A DNA stretch of 64,000 nucleotides from Luteimicrobium album (GCF_030161555.1 NZ_BSUK01000001.1:2108001-2172000); one strand, 5' to 3'; positions 18,076 to 26,968 are shown, numbered from the stretch's first letter. Notes: generated by a model not told the origin, from the sequence alone. Numbers and translations: made by a program.

Positions 18076-19357
18076 GTGCCCGGAGGTTCGCGACGACCTC
18101 GCGCTCGTCGACGTCGACCAGCGCGTAGTCCCGCACGACGACGCGACCGCCGACCACGACGTGCCGCGGGCGCCGGCCCGGGGCCGCCCAGAGGAGCCCG
18201 GCGACGGGGTCCGCGACGCCCGCGTCCGCGACGCCCGAGACGTCCCACACGCACAGGTCGCCCGCCGTGCCCGCGCCGAGCGTCGCGAGCTCGGGCCGTC
18301 CGAGGCCCGCGGCGGAGCCTGCTGTCGCCATCCCCAGCACGGTCCGCGCCGGGAGCTGCGGCCCGACGAGCGCGGAGACCTGCATCGCGAGGCGCGCGTC
18401 GGCCAGGAGGTGGCCCGCGTCGTTGCTGCCGCCGCCGCTCGTTCCGAGCCCGACCGTCAGGCCTGCCTCGAGCATCGTCGCGACCGGGGCGACGCCCCAA
18501 CCCATCGGCACGTCGCAGCCCGGTGCGTGGGTCGCGGTGACCCCGGCGGCGGCCAGGCGCGCGATCTCGTCGTCCGTCACGTCGCACAGGTGGGCGACCG
18601 TCACGTCGTCGGCGAGCCAGCCCCACGCCTCGAGCAGGTCGAGGGGTCGCCGGCCGTACCGCTCGAGAGCGATCGCGGTGTCGACCTGCTCGTTCGCCTG
18701 GGTGCGGCGGCGCAGGCCGTGCTCCGCGGCGACCGCGCCGAGCTCGCGGAACGTCGCCTCGTCGTCCGAGTGGACGCCCGCCGGCCCGACGGCGAGCTGC
18801 AGCATCCCGTCCTCGCTCACGCCTCTCCCGGCCCCGCCGCCAGGGAGGAGGGCGCGCACGATCGCGTCGGCGGACCTCGCCGCCTGCGCGGCGTCCTCGC
18901 GGGCCGAGCCGCGGACCAGGACGAGGCGGGCTCCGACTCCCCGCACCGCGTCGGCCGTCGCCCGGGCGAGCTCGACCGTCCGCTCCGCGTCGACGTCGTG
19001 CGGCCAGTTGAGGTGGTGGTCGGCGACCGTCGTGACGCCGCTCAGCAGCGACTCCGCGGCCCCGACCGCGGCTGCCGCGCGGTACAGGGCGGGGTCGTGG
19101 CCCGCCGCGTCGTAGGCGGCCGCCATGGTCGGCAGCCACTGCGCCATCGGGACGCCGCGCGTGCCCGGCAGGGTGCGGAACGCGCTCTGGAGCAGGTGGT
19201 GGTGGGCGTTGACGAGGCCCGGGGTGACGACGCAGCCCGCGGCGTCGAGGGTCGTCGTGCCGGGGAGCCCGTCGTCGAGGACCAGGGGGCCGTCGGTGCC
19301 GGGGCGCTCGGTCGCGGCGTCCACCAGGACGCGCTCCGCGGAGGTGACGTGCAGCAT
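18029..19357 (-). CDS. Amidohydrolase, 8-oxoguanine deaminase / AtzB-like
   Basis: 442 residues. TPGLVNAHHHLLQSAFRTLPG is the metal-binding HxH block; VHSDDEATF, RRTQANEQ and VAHLCDV place further ligands; LGTSGGGSND the late Asp. The order and spacing match the ATZ/TRZ group of the amidohydrolase superfamily that includes 8-oxoguanine deaminase (8-oxoguanine to urate plus ammonia) and guanine-type deaminases. In this setting 8-oxoguanine deaminase is the best guess. The ATG is 7 nt after TAGAAC (19365-19370 on the minus strand), implying a leaderless message with a GlnR-like box 10 nt further upstream. Confidence 0.75.
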   Translation of the reverse strand: MLHVTSAERVLVDAATERPGTDGPLVLDDGLPGTTTLDAAGCVVTPGLVNAHHHLLQSAFRTLPGTRGVPMAQWLPTMAAAYDAAGHDPALYRAAAAVGAAESLLSGVTTVADHHLNWPHDVDAERTVELARATADAVRGVGARLVLVRGSAREDAAQAARSADAIVRALLPGGGAGRGVSEDGMLQLAVGPAGVHSDDEATFRELGAVAAEHGLRRRTQANEQVDTAIALERYGRRPLDLLEAWGWLADDVTVAHLCDVTDDEIARLAAAGVTATHAPGCDVPMGWGVAPVATMLEAGLTVGLGTSGGGSNDAGHLLADARLAMQVSALVGPQLPARTVLGMATAGSAAGLGRPELATLGAGTAGDLCVWDVSGVADAGVADPVAGLLWAAPGRRPRHVVVGGRVVVRDYALVDVDEREVVANLRARRSPGRSQRTGASEA

Positions 19358-19419
19358 GCGGGCCGTTCTACCAGCCCCGTGTCACGCGCCTGTAACGCGG
19401 CGTGCGTAGCCTCCCCGCC
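19358..19419. promoter_or_regulatory. Divergent leaderless promoters around one symmetric GlnR-like box
   Basis: The box GTCAC-n6-GTAAC occupies 19381-19396. On the plus strand 10 nt separate it from TAGCCT (19407-19412), and ATG 19420 follows 7 nt later. On the minus strand 10 nt separate it from TAGAAC (19370-19365), and ATG 19357 follows 7 nt later. Both genes therefore look leaderless and share one activator site. GTnAC-n6-GTnAC/GAAAC spacing is that of the actinobacterial nitrogen regulator GlnR. Confidence 0.65.
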
Positions 19420-20862
19420 ATGACGGACGACACGAGGCCCGAGACCCTGCAGGCGGCTGTCGCCGGCCCGCCCACGCTCGTCCGAGGGCGCTGGGTGCTC
19501 ACGGCGGCCCCGGACGGCGCCGCCACGCCGGCGTGGATCCGTGACGGCGCGGTGCTGCTGCAGGGGGACCGGCTCGTGGCGGTCGGGACGTGGGCCGAGC
19601 TGTCCGCCCTGCACCCGGACGCCGCGGTGCGCGGCGGCGAGCACGACGTCGTCACGCCCGGTTTCGTCAACACGCACGGGCACTTCAGCGAGGGGCTCAT
19701 CACCGGGATCGGCTCGCAGTACACGCTCTGGGAGTGGCTGCACGCGCTGATCGACCGCGTGAACCCCGTCATGCACGACGGCGCCGCGCACGCCGGCACG
19801 ACGCTGCAGGCGATCCAGCTCCTGCGCAGCGGCGTCACGACCGCGAACGACATGTTCTGCTCGGACCCCGGGCGGGACGCCCCCGTCACGCCGGGCGTCG
19901 TGCGCGCGCTCGACGAGGTCGGGCTGCGCGGCGTCGTGTCGTTCGGGTCGGGCGACGCCGACCGCGACTTCGGGTTCGACGCCATCGCCGGCGAGTGGGA
20001 CGCCCTGCGCGAGGCGGCCGACGCGAGCCGGCTGTCGACGTTCCGGGTGGGGATCTCCGTCGTCGGGCGGCAGACGCCCGAGGCGCTCGAGCGCTCCGTC
20101 GCCTACGCGGCCGACCACGGCGCGGGTGTCCACATCCACCTGCAGGAGGTGCGGGAGGAGGTCACCGCCACGTTCCAGCGGACCGGGCGGAGCCCGGTCG
20201 CGCACTGCGCGCACGAGGGGCTGTTCGCGGTGCCGACGATCGCGGCCCACTGCGTCTGGGTGGACCGGCGTGACCGCGAGCTGATCGCCGAGCACCGGGT
20301 CGGGGTCGCGCACAACCCCGTCGCGAACATGATCCTCGCGAGCGGGATCGCGCCCGTCGCCGAGCTGCGGGCCCTCGGGGTCGACGTGGGCATCGGCGTC
20401 GACGGGCCCGCGTCGAACGACGCGCAGGACTACCTGCAGGCCATGAAGGCTGCGGCCCTGCTGGCCCGCACGCGCGACCTCCAGGCGACCGCGATGTCGG
20501 CCCGCGAGGCGTTCGAGCTGGCGACGATCGGTGGCGCCCGCGCCTTGCGCATGGACGCCGAGATCGGCTCGCTCGAACCCGGGAAGAAGGCGGACGTCGT
20601 CGTGCTCGACGGGGAGTCGCCGACGCTCGCGAACGTGCACGACCCCTACCAGGCGGTCGTCTTCGTGGCGGGGTCGCGCGAGGTCAAGGAGGTCTGGGTC
20701 GACGGCGAGCCGAGCGTGCTGGGCGGGGACGTCGTCCGCGTCGACGTCGCCGAGGCGGTCGCCGCCGCTCGCCCGGTCGCCGACCGGCTGGTCGCGGAGG
20801 CCGGGCTGGGGCGGCTCTCGGCCCTGGCCGGCGGGCCGCTCGACGCGACCGAGCGGGTCTGA
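19420..20862 (+). CDS. Amidohydrolase, ATZ/TRZ-type deaminase or hydrolase
   Basis: 480 residues. TPGFVNTHGHFSEGLITG gives HxH; VHIHLQEVREE and AHCVWVDRRD the next His ligands; GIGVDGPASNDAQD the late Asp; LEPGKKADVVVLDGE the family C-terminal sheet. Close to TrzN/AtzA-like and S-adenosylhomocysteine-deaminase-like enzymes that deaminate or dechlorinate N-heterocycles. Divergent from the 8-oxoguanine-deaminase-like gene and sharing its control site, so a purine-type or related heterocycle is the likely substrate. Confidence 0.75.
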   Translation: MTDDTRPETLQAAVAGPPTLVRGRWVLTAAPDGAATPAWIRDGAVLLQGDRLVAVGTWAELSALHPDAAVRGGEHDVVTPGFVNTHGHFSEGLITGIGSQYTLWEWLHALIDRVNPVMHDGAAHAGTTLQAIQLLRSGVTTANDMFCSDPGRDAPVTPGVVRALDEVGLRGVVSFGSGDADRDFGFDAIAGEWDALREAADASRLSTFRVGISVVGRQTPEALERSVAYAADHGAGVHIHLQEVREEVTATFQRTGRSPVAHCAHEGLFAVPTIAAHCVWVDRRDRELIAEHRVGVAHNPVANMILASGIAPVAELRALGVDVGIGVDGPASNDAQDYLQAMKAAALLARTRDLQATAMSAREAFELATIGGARALRMDAEIGSLEPGKKADVVVLDGESPTLANVHDPYQAVVFVAGSREVKEVWVDGEPSVLGGDVVRVDVAEAVAAARPVADRLVAEAGLGRLSALAGGPLDATERV

Positions 20863-20872
20863 GCGGGGCCGC

Positions 20873-21874
20873 TCAGAGCTCGAGGACGAGGCGGGGGCAG
20901 CCCGCCGCGGCGCGCGAGACGCACAGCATCATGGTCCGGTTCTCGGCCTGCTCGTCGGGCGTGAGCACCGAGTCGCGGTGGTCGGCCTCGCCCGAGACGA
21001 TCGGCGTCTCGCACGTGCCGCACGTCCCCTCGCGGCACGACGACAGCACGAGCACGCCGGCGTCCTCGACGGTCTCCAGGATCGTCCGCCCGGACGGCAC
21101 CGCGAGCGTGACCCCGGACAGCTCGAGCTCGACCTCGAACGCGGTGTCGACGGTGGCGTCGGCCCCGCCGTCCCGCTCCTTCGGCTCGAAGCGCTCGAGG
21201 TGGAGCGAACCGTGCGGCCATGCCCGCACCGCGTCCTCGACTCCCGCCAGGAGGCGCGCCGGGCCGCAGCAGTACACCTGCGCGCCCGCGGGGAACGCGG
21301 CCGGGTCGCCGAGCAGCGCGTCGAGGTCGGCCCGGCCGCCCTCGTCGGCGACGTGCAGGACCACGCGCCCCGGGTGCTTGGTCGCGAGCTCGTCCGCGAA
21401 CGCCATGCGTGCCCGGCTCGTGCCCGCGTAGTGCAGCACCCAGTCCGTCCCGGCGGCCTCCGCGGCCGCGACCATCGGCAGGATCGGCGTGATCCCGATC
21501 CCGCCCGCGACGAGGACGGCGGGCGCGGCGGCGTCGAACACGAAGTGGTTGCGCGGCCCGCGCGCGGTCAGCTCCTCGCCGACGACGAGCTCGTCGTGCA
21601 CCCACGCCGAGCCCCCGCGCCCCGGGTGCTCGCGCAGCACCGCCACCGTCCAGGTCCGCGCGTCGGCGGCACCGCACAGCGAGTACTGGCGCTCGACGAC
21701 GGTCCCCGGCTCCCCGGCGCCTGCGCCCGGCAGCGTCAGGTCGACGTGCGCCCCGGGTTCTGCGCTCGGCAGGGCCGAGCCGTCGACGGCCGCGAGGGTG
21801 AGGGCGACGACGTCGTCGGCCAGGGGCTCCTTGGCGACGACGACGACGCGGCGCGAGGTGTCGGGTGCGGTCAC
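20873..21874 (-). CDS. PDR/VanB-type flavin and 2Fe-2S oxidoreductase (reductase 1)
   Basis: 333 residues. FMN/FAD part with ERQYSLCGAAD, NAD-binding part with VAGGIGITPILPM and YCCGPARLL, and C-terminal plant-type ferredoxin domain with CREGTCGTC and a distal Cys (LCVSRA). Such proteins feed electrons from NAD(P)H to Rieske oxygenases. GTG at 21874 overlaps the stop of the XRE-cupin gene (GTGA) so both are one operon. No oxygenase gene is adjacent; the only Rieske oxygenase in the window is at 42566-43645, which already has its own reductase. Confidence 0.88.
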   Translation of the reverse strand: MTAPDTSRRVVVVAKEPLADDVVALTLAAVDGSALPSAEPGAHVDLTLPGAGAGEPGTVVERQYSLCGAADARTWTVAVLREHPGRGGSAWVHDELVVGEELTARGPRNHFVFDAAAPAVLVAGGIGITPILPMVAAAEAAGTDWVLHYAGTSRARMAFADELATKHPGRVVLHVADEGGRADLDALLGDPAAFPAGAQVYCCGPARLLAGVEDAVRAWPHGSLHLERFEPKERDGGADATVDTAFEVELELSGVTLAVPSGRTILETVEDAGVLVLSSCREGTCGTCETPIVSGEADHRDSVLTPDEQAENRTMMLCVSRAAAGCPRLVLEL

Positions 21875-22524
21875 GGGTGGCTCCTGTCGCGTCGGCGGCG
21901 GGTGGGCGGGTCGGCGAGCTGCGGCTTCTGCTTGACGACGATCAGGCGGAACCGGGCGCCGTCGGCCGAGCGCCACCGGTGCGGGGTCCCGCCCCGGTAG
22001 TAGGCGGAGTCGCCCGGGCCGAGGCTCGTCGTGCCGTCGTCGCCCAGGTCGAGCAGGACCCGGCCCTCGATCACGTAGAGGAACTCGTCCTCGTCGTGCA
22101 CGTAGTAGTCGCCGGGGTCCGTGTTCGCGCCGACCCACTCGAGGGGCTCGAACGCGCGGGCGCCGCGGACGAGCAGCCGCGCCTCGCCCTGCGAGAACGG
22201 GCCGCGTGCGCCCTCGGTGGACCGCAGCACCTGCGGGCGCGGGTCGTCGGGGTCGGGCTGCTGCGGGTCGCCGGCCGCCAGCAGCTCGACCTGGCTCGTG
22301 CCGAGCGCCTGGGCGATCCGCTCGAGCGAGACCATGCTCGGGCGCGCGTGCCCGCGCTCGAGCTGGCTGAGGAACGGGTGCGACAGCCCCGTCCGTTCGG
22401 CGACCTGCATGAGGGTCAGCCCGTGCGCGCGGCGCAGGGCGCGGATCCGCGCTCCGACCCGTTGCGCCTGCTCGTCGACGACCCGTTCGGCGACGGGAAC
22501 GGCGGGGGTGGCGATGGGGCTCAT
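21871..22524 (-). CDS. XRE-family regulator with cupin sensor domain
   Basis: 217 residues. Residues ~22-77 form the helix-turn-helix (RIRALRRAHGLTLMQVAER, SHPFLSQLERGHARPSMVSL); residues ~115-195 a cupin (DPGDYYVHDEDEFLYVIEGR, LGPGDSAYYRGGTPHRW). This architecture is typical of regulators of amine, amino-acid and purine catabolism that sense a small ligand in the cupin. Divergent from the large plus-strand operon starting at 22711 and co-transcribed with reductase 1, so it probably controls one or both. TACGGT (22536-22531) sits 6 nt from its ATG. Confidence 0.88.
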   Translation of the reverse strand: MSPIATPAVPVAERVVDEQAQRVGARIRALRRAHGLTLMQVAERTGLSHPFLSQLERGHARPSMVSLERIAQALGTSQVELLAAGDPQQPDPDDPRPQVLRSTEGARGPFSQGEARLLVRGARAFEPLEWVGANTDPGDYYVHDEDEFLYVIEGRVLLDLGDDGTTSLGPGDSAYYRGGTPHRWRSADGARFRLIVVKQKPQLADPPTRRRRDRSHP

Positions 22525-22596
22525 GCCTGGACCGTAACCGTCCCGTCTCCGTGCGAGCGGAGCCGTCGATCACTCTTTACACGCGCGGCCCGACGC

Positions 22597-22628
22597 GTTA
22601 CGCGGCCGAAACGAGCGCTCCGTAGCGT
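22597..22628 (+). promoter_or_regulatory. GlnR-like box and -10 of the plus-strand purine operon
   Basis: GTTAC (22597-22601), six bases, GAAAC (22608-22612), ten bases, then TAGCGT (22623-22628). The same arrangement with the same 10-nt gap precedes the minus-strand Rieske operon (43829-43860) and both genes at 19357/19420. Expected transcription start is near 22635. Confidence 0.65.
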
Positions 22629-22632
22629 CCTC

Positions 22633-22653
22633 GATGTTGATCCCATCAACATC
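22633..22653. promoter_or_regulatory. Perfect inverted-repeat operator at the expected +1
   Basis: GATGTTGAT (22633-22641), spacer CCC, ATCAACATC (22645-22653): a perfect 9-bp dyad immediately downstream of the -10 TAGCGT. Its position would block initiation or early elongation if occupied. The XRE-cupin regulator encoded divergently is the natural candidate. Not seen elsewhere in the window. Confidence 0.6.
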
Positions 22654-22710
22654 CATGGGCCGTCACGAGGGCGTGTCGTCCACCCGTCACCGACCCTCGG
22701 GAGGACCGTC

Positions 22711-23982
22711 GTGAGCGCACAGCCACCTCGCCCCGTCTCGCTGCTCCGCGGTGCCACGCTGGCCGACGGAACCGTCGCCGACGTCGTCGTCGAGGGCGAG
22801 GTCGTCACCCAGGTCCTGCCCGCCGGGCAGAGTGTCGCCGTCGGGACCGGGGACGTCGTCGACCTCGACGGCTTCGTCCTGCTGACGGCCCCGGCCGAGC
22901 CGCACGCCCACCTCGACAAGGCGCGCAGCTTCGAGCTCGCCGCGCCGCCCCTCGGCGACCTGGGCTCGGCGATCGACGCGTGGCGTGCGTACGCCGCGAC
23001 GATGACCGTCGAGTCGATCACCGCGCGGGCCCGCGCGCAGGTGCTCCAGATGCTCGCGTCCGGCACGACGGCGATCCGCAGCCACGTCGACGTCCTCAGC
23101 GGCGACGGCACCGCGACCGTCGAGCAGGCGACCCGCGGGGCCCGGGCCCTCCTGGAGGTGCGCGAGGAGCTCGGCTCGCTCGTCGACCTCGAGCTTGTGG
23201 CGCTCGCCGGTCCCCAGTGCCCGGACGAGCACGTCGAGGCGGTGCTCGACCTGGGGATCGACGTGGTCGGCGGCGCGCCCCACCTCGCGGACGACCCGCT
23301 CGCCGACCTCGACCGGCTCCTCGCGATCGCCGGCCGGCGCGGCCTGCCCGTCGACCTGCACACCGACGAGAGCCTTGACGGCCCGGTCACGCTCGACGCC
23401 TACGCGCTGGCCGTGCGCGACTGGCCCCGCGACCGGCAGTACTCGGCCGGGCACTGCGTCCGCCTCGGCACCCTGCCGGTCGCCGAGCGCGACCGCGTGG
23501 TGGCCGAGGTCGCGGCGTCGGATCTGGGGGTCATCACCCTGCCCATCACGAACCTGTACCTGCAGGGCTGGGACGCGCCCGTCGGGACGCCGCGCGGCCT
23601 CACGGCGATCCGCGCGCTCCTCGACGCCGGGGTGCGCGTGGCCGCCGGTGCCGACAACGTCCGCGACCCGTTCAACCCGGTCGGTCGCGGCGACGCCCTC
23701 GAGACCGCGTCGCTGCTCGTCACCGCCGGACATCTGTCGCCCGCCGAGGCCTACGGGCTCGTGTCCGACGGCGCGCGCAGCGTTCTCGGGCTGGCTCCGG
23801 CCGGGCCCCGTCCGGGTGCCCGGGCCGACCTACTCGCCGTGCGCGGCGAGAGCCTCGCCGACGTCGTCGCGAGCGCCTCGGCCGACCGCGTCGTCGTCCA
23901 CCGGGGGAGCGTCGTCGCACGCTCGACCCTCACCACGACCATCGCCGCCCCGGACGTCCGAGAACCGGTCCCGGTGGGCTGA
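22711..23982 (+). CDS. Cytosine-deaminase-like amidohydrolase
   Basis: 423 residues, GTG behind GGGAGG. APAEPHAHLDKARSF gives the HxH pair, DLHTDESLD and SAGHCVRLG further ligands, and GADNVRDPFNPVG the signature Asp region shared by cytosine deaminase CodA and N-isopropylammelide-type enzymes. First gene of the plus-strand operon. In context it could deaminate cytosine, isoguanine or another amino-purine; a one-residue identification of substrate is not possible from sequence. Confidence 0.78.
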   Translation: MSAQPPRPVSLLRGATLADGTVADVVVEGEVVTQVLPAGQSVAVGTGDVVDLDGFVLLTAPAEPHAHLDKARSFELAAPPLGDLGSAIDAWRAYAATMTVESITARARAQVLQMLASGTTAIRSHVDVLSGDGTATVEQATRGARALLEVREELGSLVDLELVALAGPQCPDEHVEAVLDLGIDVVGGAPHLADDPLADLDRLLAIAGRRGLPVDLHTDESLDGPVTLDAYALAVRDWPRDRQYSAGHCVRLGTLPVAERDRVVAEVAASDLGVITLPITNLYLQGWDAPVGTPRGLTAIRALLDAGVRVAAGADNVRDPFNPVGRGDALETASLLVTAGHLSPAEAYGLVSDGARSVLGLAPAGPRPGARADLLAVRGESLADVVASASADRVVVHRGSVVARSTLTTTIAAPDVREPVPVG

Positions 23983-24044
23983 GCCGCGCGTCGGCCCGCA
24001 GCACCCCGATTCCCCAGGAACCCGCGCACGAGGAAGAGGTACCC

Positions 24045-24814
24045 GTGACCACCGCCACCGCACCCGTCACCGCGACGGTGACCAGCACCCTGCTCGACTT
24101 CCAGGACGTCGAGATGACGTTCCCCGACGGCACCGTCGCCCTGCGCGGCGTCCACCTGACGGTCGACCGGGGGAGTTCGTGTCCGTCGTCGGACCGTCCG
24201 GCTGCGGCAAGTCCACGCTGCTCCGGATCGCGTCGGGCCTCGAGACGGCCTCCGACGGCGTCGCGCAGGTCGACGCGTCCCGCATCGGCTACGTCTTCCA
24301 GGACGCCACGCTCCTGCCGTGGCGGTCCGTGCAGGACAACGTCGAGCTGCTCGCCGAGCTCAACGGCCAGCCCAAGGAGGCGCGGCGCGCCAAGGCGGGC
24401 CGGGCCATCGAGCTCGTCGGGCTCACCGGCTTCGAGAAGCACCTGCCCAAGCAGCTCTCGGGCGGCATGCGGATGCGCACGTCGCTCGCCCGCTCGCTCA
24501 CGCTCGACCCGGAGCTGTTCCTCTTCGACGAGCCGTTCGGGGCGCTCGACGAGATCACGCGCGAACGCCTCAACGACGAGCTCCTCCGGCTGTTCGTCGA
24601 GCAGCGGTTCGCGGGCCTGTTCATCACGCACTCGGTCTCGGAGGCGGTCTACCTGTCGACGAAGGTCGTCGTCATGTCGGGCCGGCCAGGCACGGTCGTC
24701 CGCACGTTCGACGTCCCGTTCCCGATGCCCCGCGACCCCGACATCCGCTTCACCCCCGAGTTCGCCGAGCTCGTGGGCGAGGTCTCTCGCGCCCTCCGGG
24801 AAGGACACCGCTGA
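24045..24814 (+). CDS. ABC transporter ATPase, SsuB/TauB-like (frame broken)
   Basis: GTG behind AGGAAGAGG. The frame breaks in G run 24169-24173; one added G gives about 257 residues. Walker A GPSGCGKST, Q-loop YVFQDATLLPW, signature LSGGMRMRTSLARSL, Walker B LFLFDEPFGALDE and switch His FITHSVSEAVYL are all present. Its TGA overlaps the ATG of the permease gene (TGATG). Belongs to the nitrate/sulfonate/taurine class of importers that also moves pyrimidines and other N-heterocycles. Confidence 0.9.
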
Positions 24815-25665
24815 TGGTCACCCTGCAGGAAGTCACCGAGGCGCGCGTCGCGCGCGTCGCCGTCCGGCGGACGAAGAAGCGCGCGCCCGCCTCGTGGTGG
24901 CAGCCGGTCGTCGTGCTCGCCCTGCTCGTGGGCGTGTGGTGGCTCGTCGCCGCGTACTACGACAAGTCCAAGGGCCTCGCGTTCCTGGTCCCGTACCCGC
25001 ACCTCGTGCTGCAGGCGCTCGTGCACGACACCACGCAGCCCACGTTCAACCAGGAGCTGTGGCAGGCGCTGGGCCGGTCGACGGCGGTGGCGCTGACCGG
25101 GCTCGCGATCGCGATCGTCATCGGCGTCGCCTGGGCCGTGGTGATGTCGCAGGCGAAGTGGCTCGAGCGGTCGCTCTACCCCTACGCGGTCGTCCTGCAG
25201 TGCGTCCCGATCCTCGCGCTCGTCCCGCTCATCGGTGCCCTCTTCGGCTACGGCTTCCCGTCGCGCGTGATCGTGACCGTGATGATCGCGCTCTTCCCGA
25301 TGGTCTCGAACACGCTCTTCGGCCTCCAGTCCACGGACAAGGGGCAGCGCGAGCTGTTCCAGCTCCAGGGCGCAGGGCGCGGGACCCGCCTCGCTAAGCT
25401 CCAGCTCCCCGCGGCCCTGCCGTCGATCTTCGTCGGGCTGCGCACCTCGGCCGGTCTCTCGGTGATCGGGGCGATCGTCGGCGACCAGTTCTTCCAGCGC
25501 GGCAACCCGGGGCTGGGCGTGCTCATCCAGGTGACCGCGTCCCGCCTCATGGGGCCCGAGCTCTACGCGACCATCATCGTCGCCTCGCTGCTCGGCGTCG
25601 CCGTCTTCCTCGTCTTCGGACTCCTCGGCCGCCTGGCCGTGGGCCGTTGGTACGACTTCAGCTGA
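24814..25665 (+). CDS. ABC transporter permease, SsuC/ThiX-like
   Basis: 283 residues with about six membrane helices (VVVLALLVGVWWLVAAYY first). The EAA-like loop GAGRGTRLAKLQLPAALPSIFVGLRTS couples to the ATPase. Single permease gene with ATPase before and lipoprotein after is the standard importer layout. Probably a homodimeric channel. Confidence 0.9.
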   Translation: MVTLQEVTEARVARVAVRRTKKRAPASWWQPVVVLALLVGVWWLVAAYYDKSKGLAFLVPYPHLVLQALVHDTTQPTFNQELWQALGRSTAVALTGLAIAIVIGVAWAVVMSQAKWLERSLYPYAVVLQCVPILALVPLIGALFGYGFPSRVIVTVMIALFPMVSNTLFGLQSTDKGQRELFQLQGAGRGTRLAKLQLPAALPSIFVGLRTSAGLSVIGAIVGDQFFQRGNPGLGVLIQVTASRLMGPELYATIIVASLLGVAVFLVFGLLGRLAVGRWYDFS

Positions 25666-25774
25666 GCCCGTCCGGGCCCCGCTGACTGCCCGGCGCCGCG
25701 ACCGCGGACGCCGCAACCATCTCTCCCTCCCCGCCCACACCCCTGTACTTCCCGACCCCTGAAACGGAGCACCC

Positions 25775-26956
25775 ATGCGCACCAGGACCCGCATCGCCGT
25801 CGCCTCGTCCGTGACGGTCGCCGTCGTCGCCCTCGCCGGCTGCAGCGGCGGCACCAGCGGCTCGACGACGGGCGCGACGTCGTCCGCGGCCGCCACCGGA
25901 CCCGCCGTCGACCTGTCCGGGGTCTGCCCCGCGACCGTCGTCGTCCAGACCGACTGGAACCCCGAGGCCGACCACGCCCACCTGTACCAGATGCTCGGTC
26001 CCAACCCCTCGATCGACGCCGAGAAGAAGTCGGTGACCGGCGACCTGTACGCGAACGGCAAGCCGACCGGCGTGAAGCTCGAGGTCCGCGCCGGCGGACC
26101 CGCGATCGGCTTCTCCACCGTGAGCGCCCAGATGTACCAGGACAAGAGCATCACGATGGGTTACGTCTCCACGGACGAGGCCATCGAGTTCTCGGGCAAC
26201 CTGCCCACGACGGCGGTGTTCGCCGAGAACGACAAGTCGCCCATGGTCGTCATGTGGGACCCCAAGACGTACCCCGACGTCAAGACGATCGCCGACCTCG
26301 GCAAGGCTCTCGACAAGGACGGCGGCGTCGTCCGCTACTTCAACGGCGCGGCGTACATGACGTACCTGACGGAGAGCGGCATCCTGCCGAAGGCCACGAC
26401 CGACGGCAGCTACGACGGGACGCCCGCGAAGTTCGTCACCGCCAAGGGCAAGGACGGCCAGCAGGGCTTCGCGACCGCCGAGCCGTACGTGTACGAGCAC
26501 GAGGTCGGCGCGTGGGCCAAGCCGGTCCAGTACCAGCTCATCGCCGACACGGGCTGGTCGCCGTACCCCGAGACCATGTCGGTGCGCACCGGTGACCTGA
26601 CGAAGCTCAGCCCGTGCCTCGAGAAGCTCGTCCCGGTCATGCAGCAGGCCGACGTCGACTACTTCAAGGACCCGGCGCCCACCAACGACCTCATCGTCAA
26701 GCTCGTGAACGCCTACAACAACGGCTGGGCGTACGACGCCGAGGTCGGCGCCTTCGCGGCGAAGCAGATGCGGTCGCTGAACATCGCGACGAACGGCGAC
26801 AACGACTACGTCGGTGACATGAACGCCGAGCGCGTGAACGACCTCATGAAGATCGCCGTCCCGATCTTCACCACGAGCGGCGGTCACGTGAAGTCCGGGC
26901 TCAAGGCCGACGACCTGTTCACCAACACGTTCCTCGACACGTCGATCGGCTTCTAG
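25775..26956 (+). CDS. ABC substrate-binding lipoprotein, NMT1/THI5-like
   Basis: 393 residues. Signal peptide and lipobox ALAGCSGG (Cys ~23), a short Gly/Ser/Thr linker, then a periplasmic-binding type II fold (VVVQTDWNPEADHAHLYQ, AGGPAIGFSTVSAQMYQD, SADLF-type C-terminus). NMT1/THI5-like binding proteins carry thiamine-pyrimidine, riboflavin, nitrate, sulfonates and similar ligands. In this operon a purine breakdown product, a pyrimidine or another nitrogen heterocycle is likely. RBS GGAG 8 nt before ATG. Confidence 0.88.
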   Translation: MRTRTRIAVASSVTVAVVALAGCSGGTSGSTTGATSSAAATGPAVDLSGVCPATVVVQTDWNPEADHAHLYQMLGPNPSIDAEKKSVTGDLYANGKPTGVKLEVRAGGPAIGFSTVSAQMYQDKSITMGYVSTDEAIEFSGNLPTTAVFAENDKSPMVVMWDPKTYPDVKTIADLGKALDKDGGVVRYFNGAAYMTYLTESGILPKATTDGSYDGTPAKFVTAKGKDGQQGFATAEPYVYEHEVGAWAKPVQYQLIADTGWSPYPETMSVRTGDLTKLSPCLEKLVPVMQQADVDYFKDPAPTNDLIVKLVNAYNNGWAYDAEVGAFAAKQMRSLNIATNGDNDYVGDMNAERVNDLMKIAVPIFTTSGGHVKSGLKADDLFTNTFLDTSIGF

Positions 26957-26968
26957 GAGATGGCACCC

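Noticed and set aside
16744..18540. 598-codon plus-strand open frame across the hydrolase, glycosyltransferase and sRNA region
   Set aside because: It crosses two real genes and is Arg/Ala/Gly-rich without any recognisable motif; shadow frame.
22531..22545. GTAAC near the XRE-cupin start as a further GlnR site
   Set aside because: The partner half-site is GTCTC, not GAAAC or GTnAC, and the spacing to the -10 does not fit the shared layout.
22655..22714. 19-codon frame whose TGA overlaps the GTG start at 22711
   Set aside because: The overlap is attractive, but there is no ribosome site before its ATG and the peptide is not similar to the leader frame at 43712-43780.
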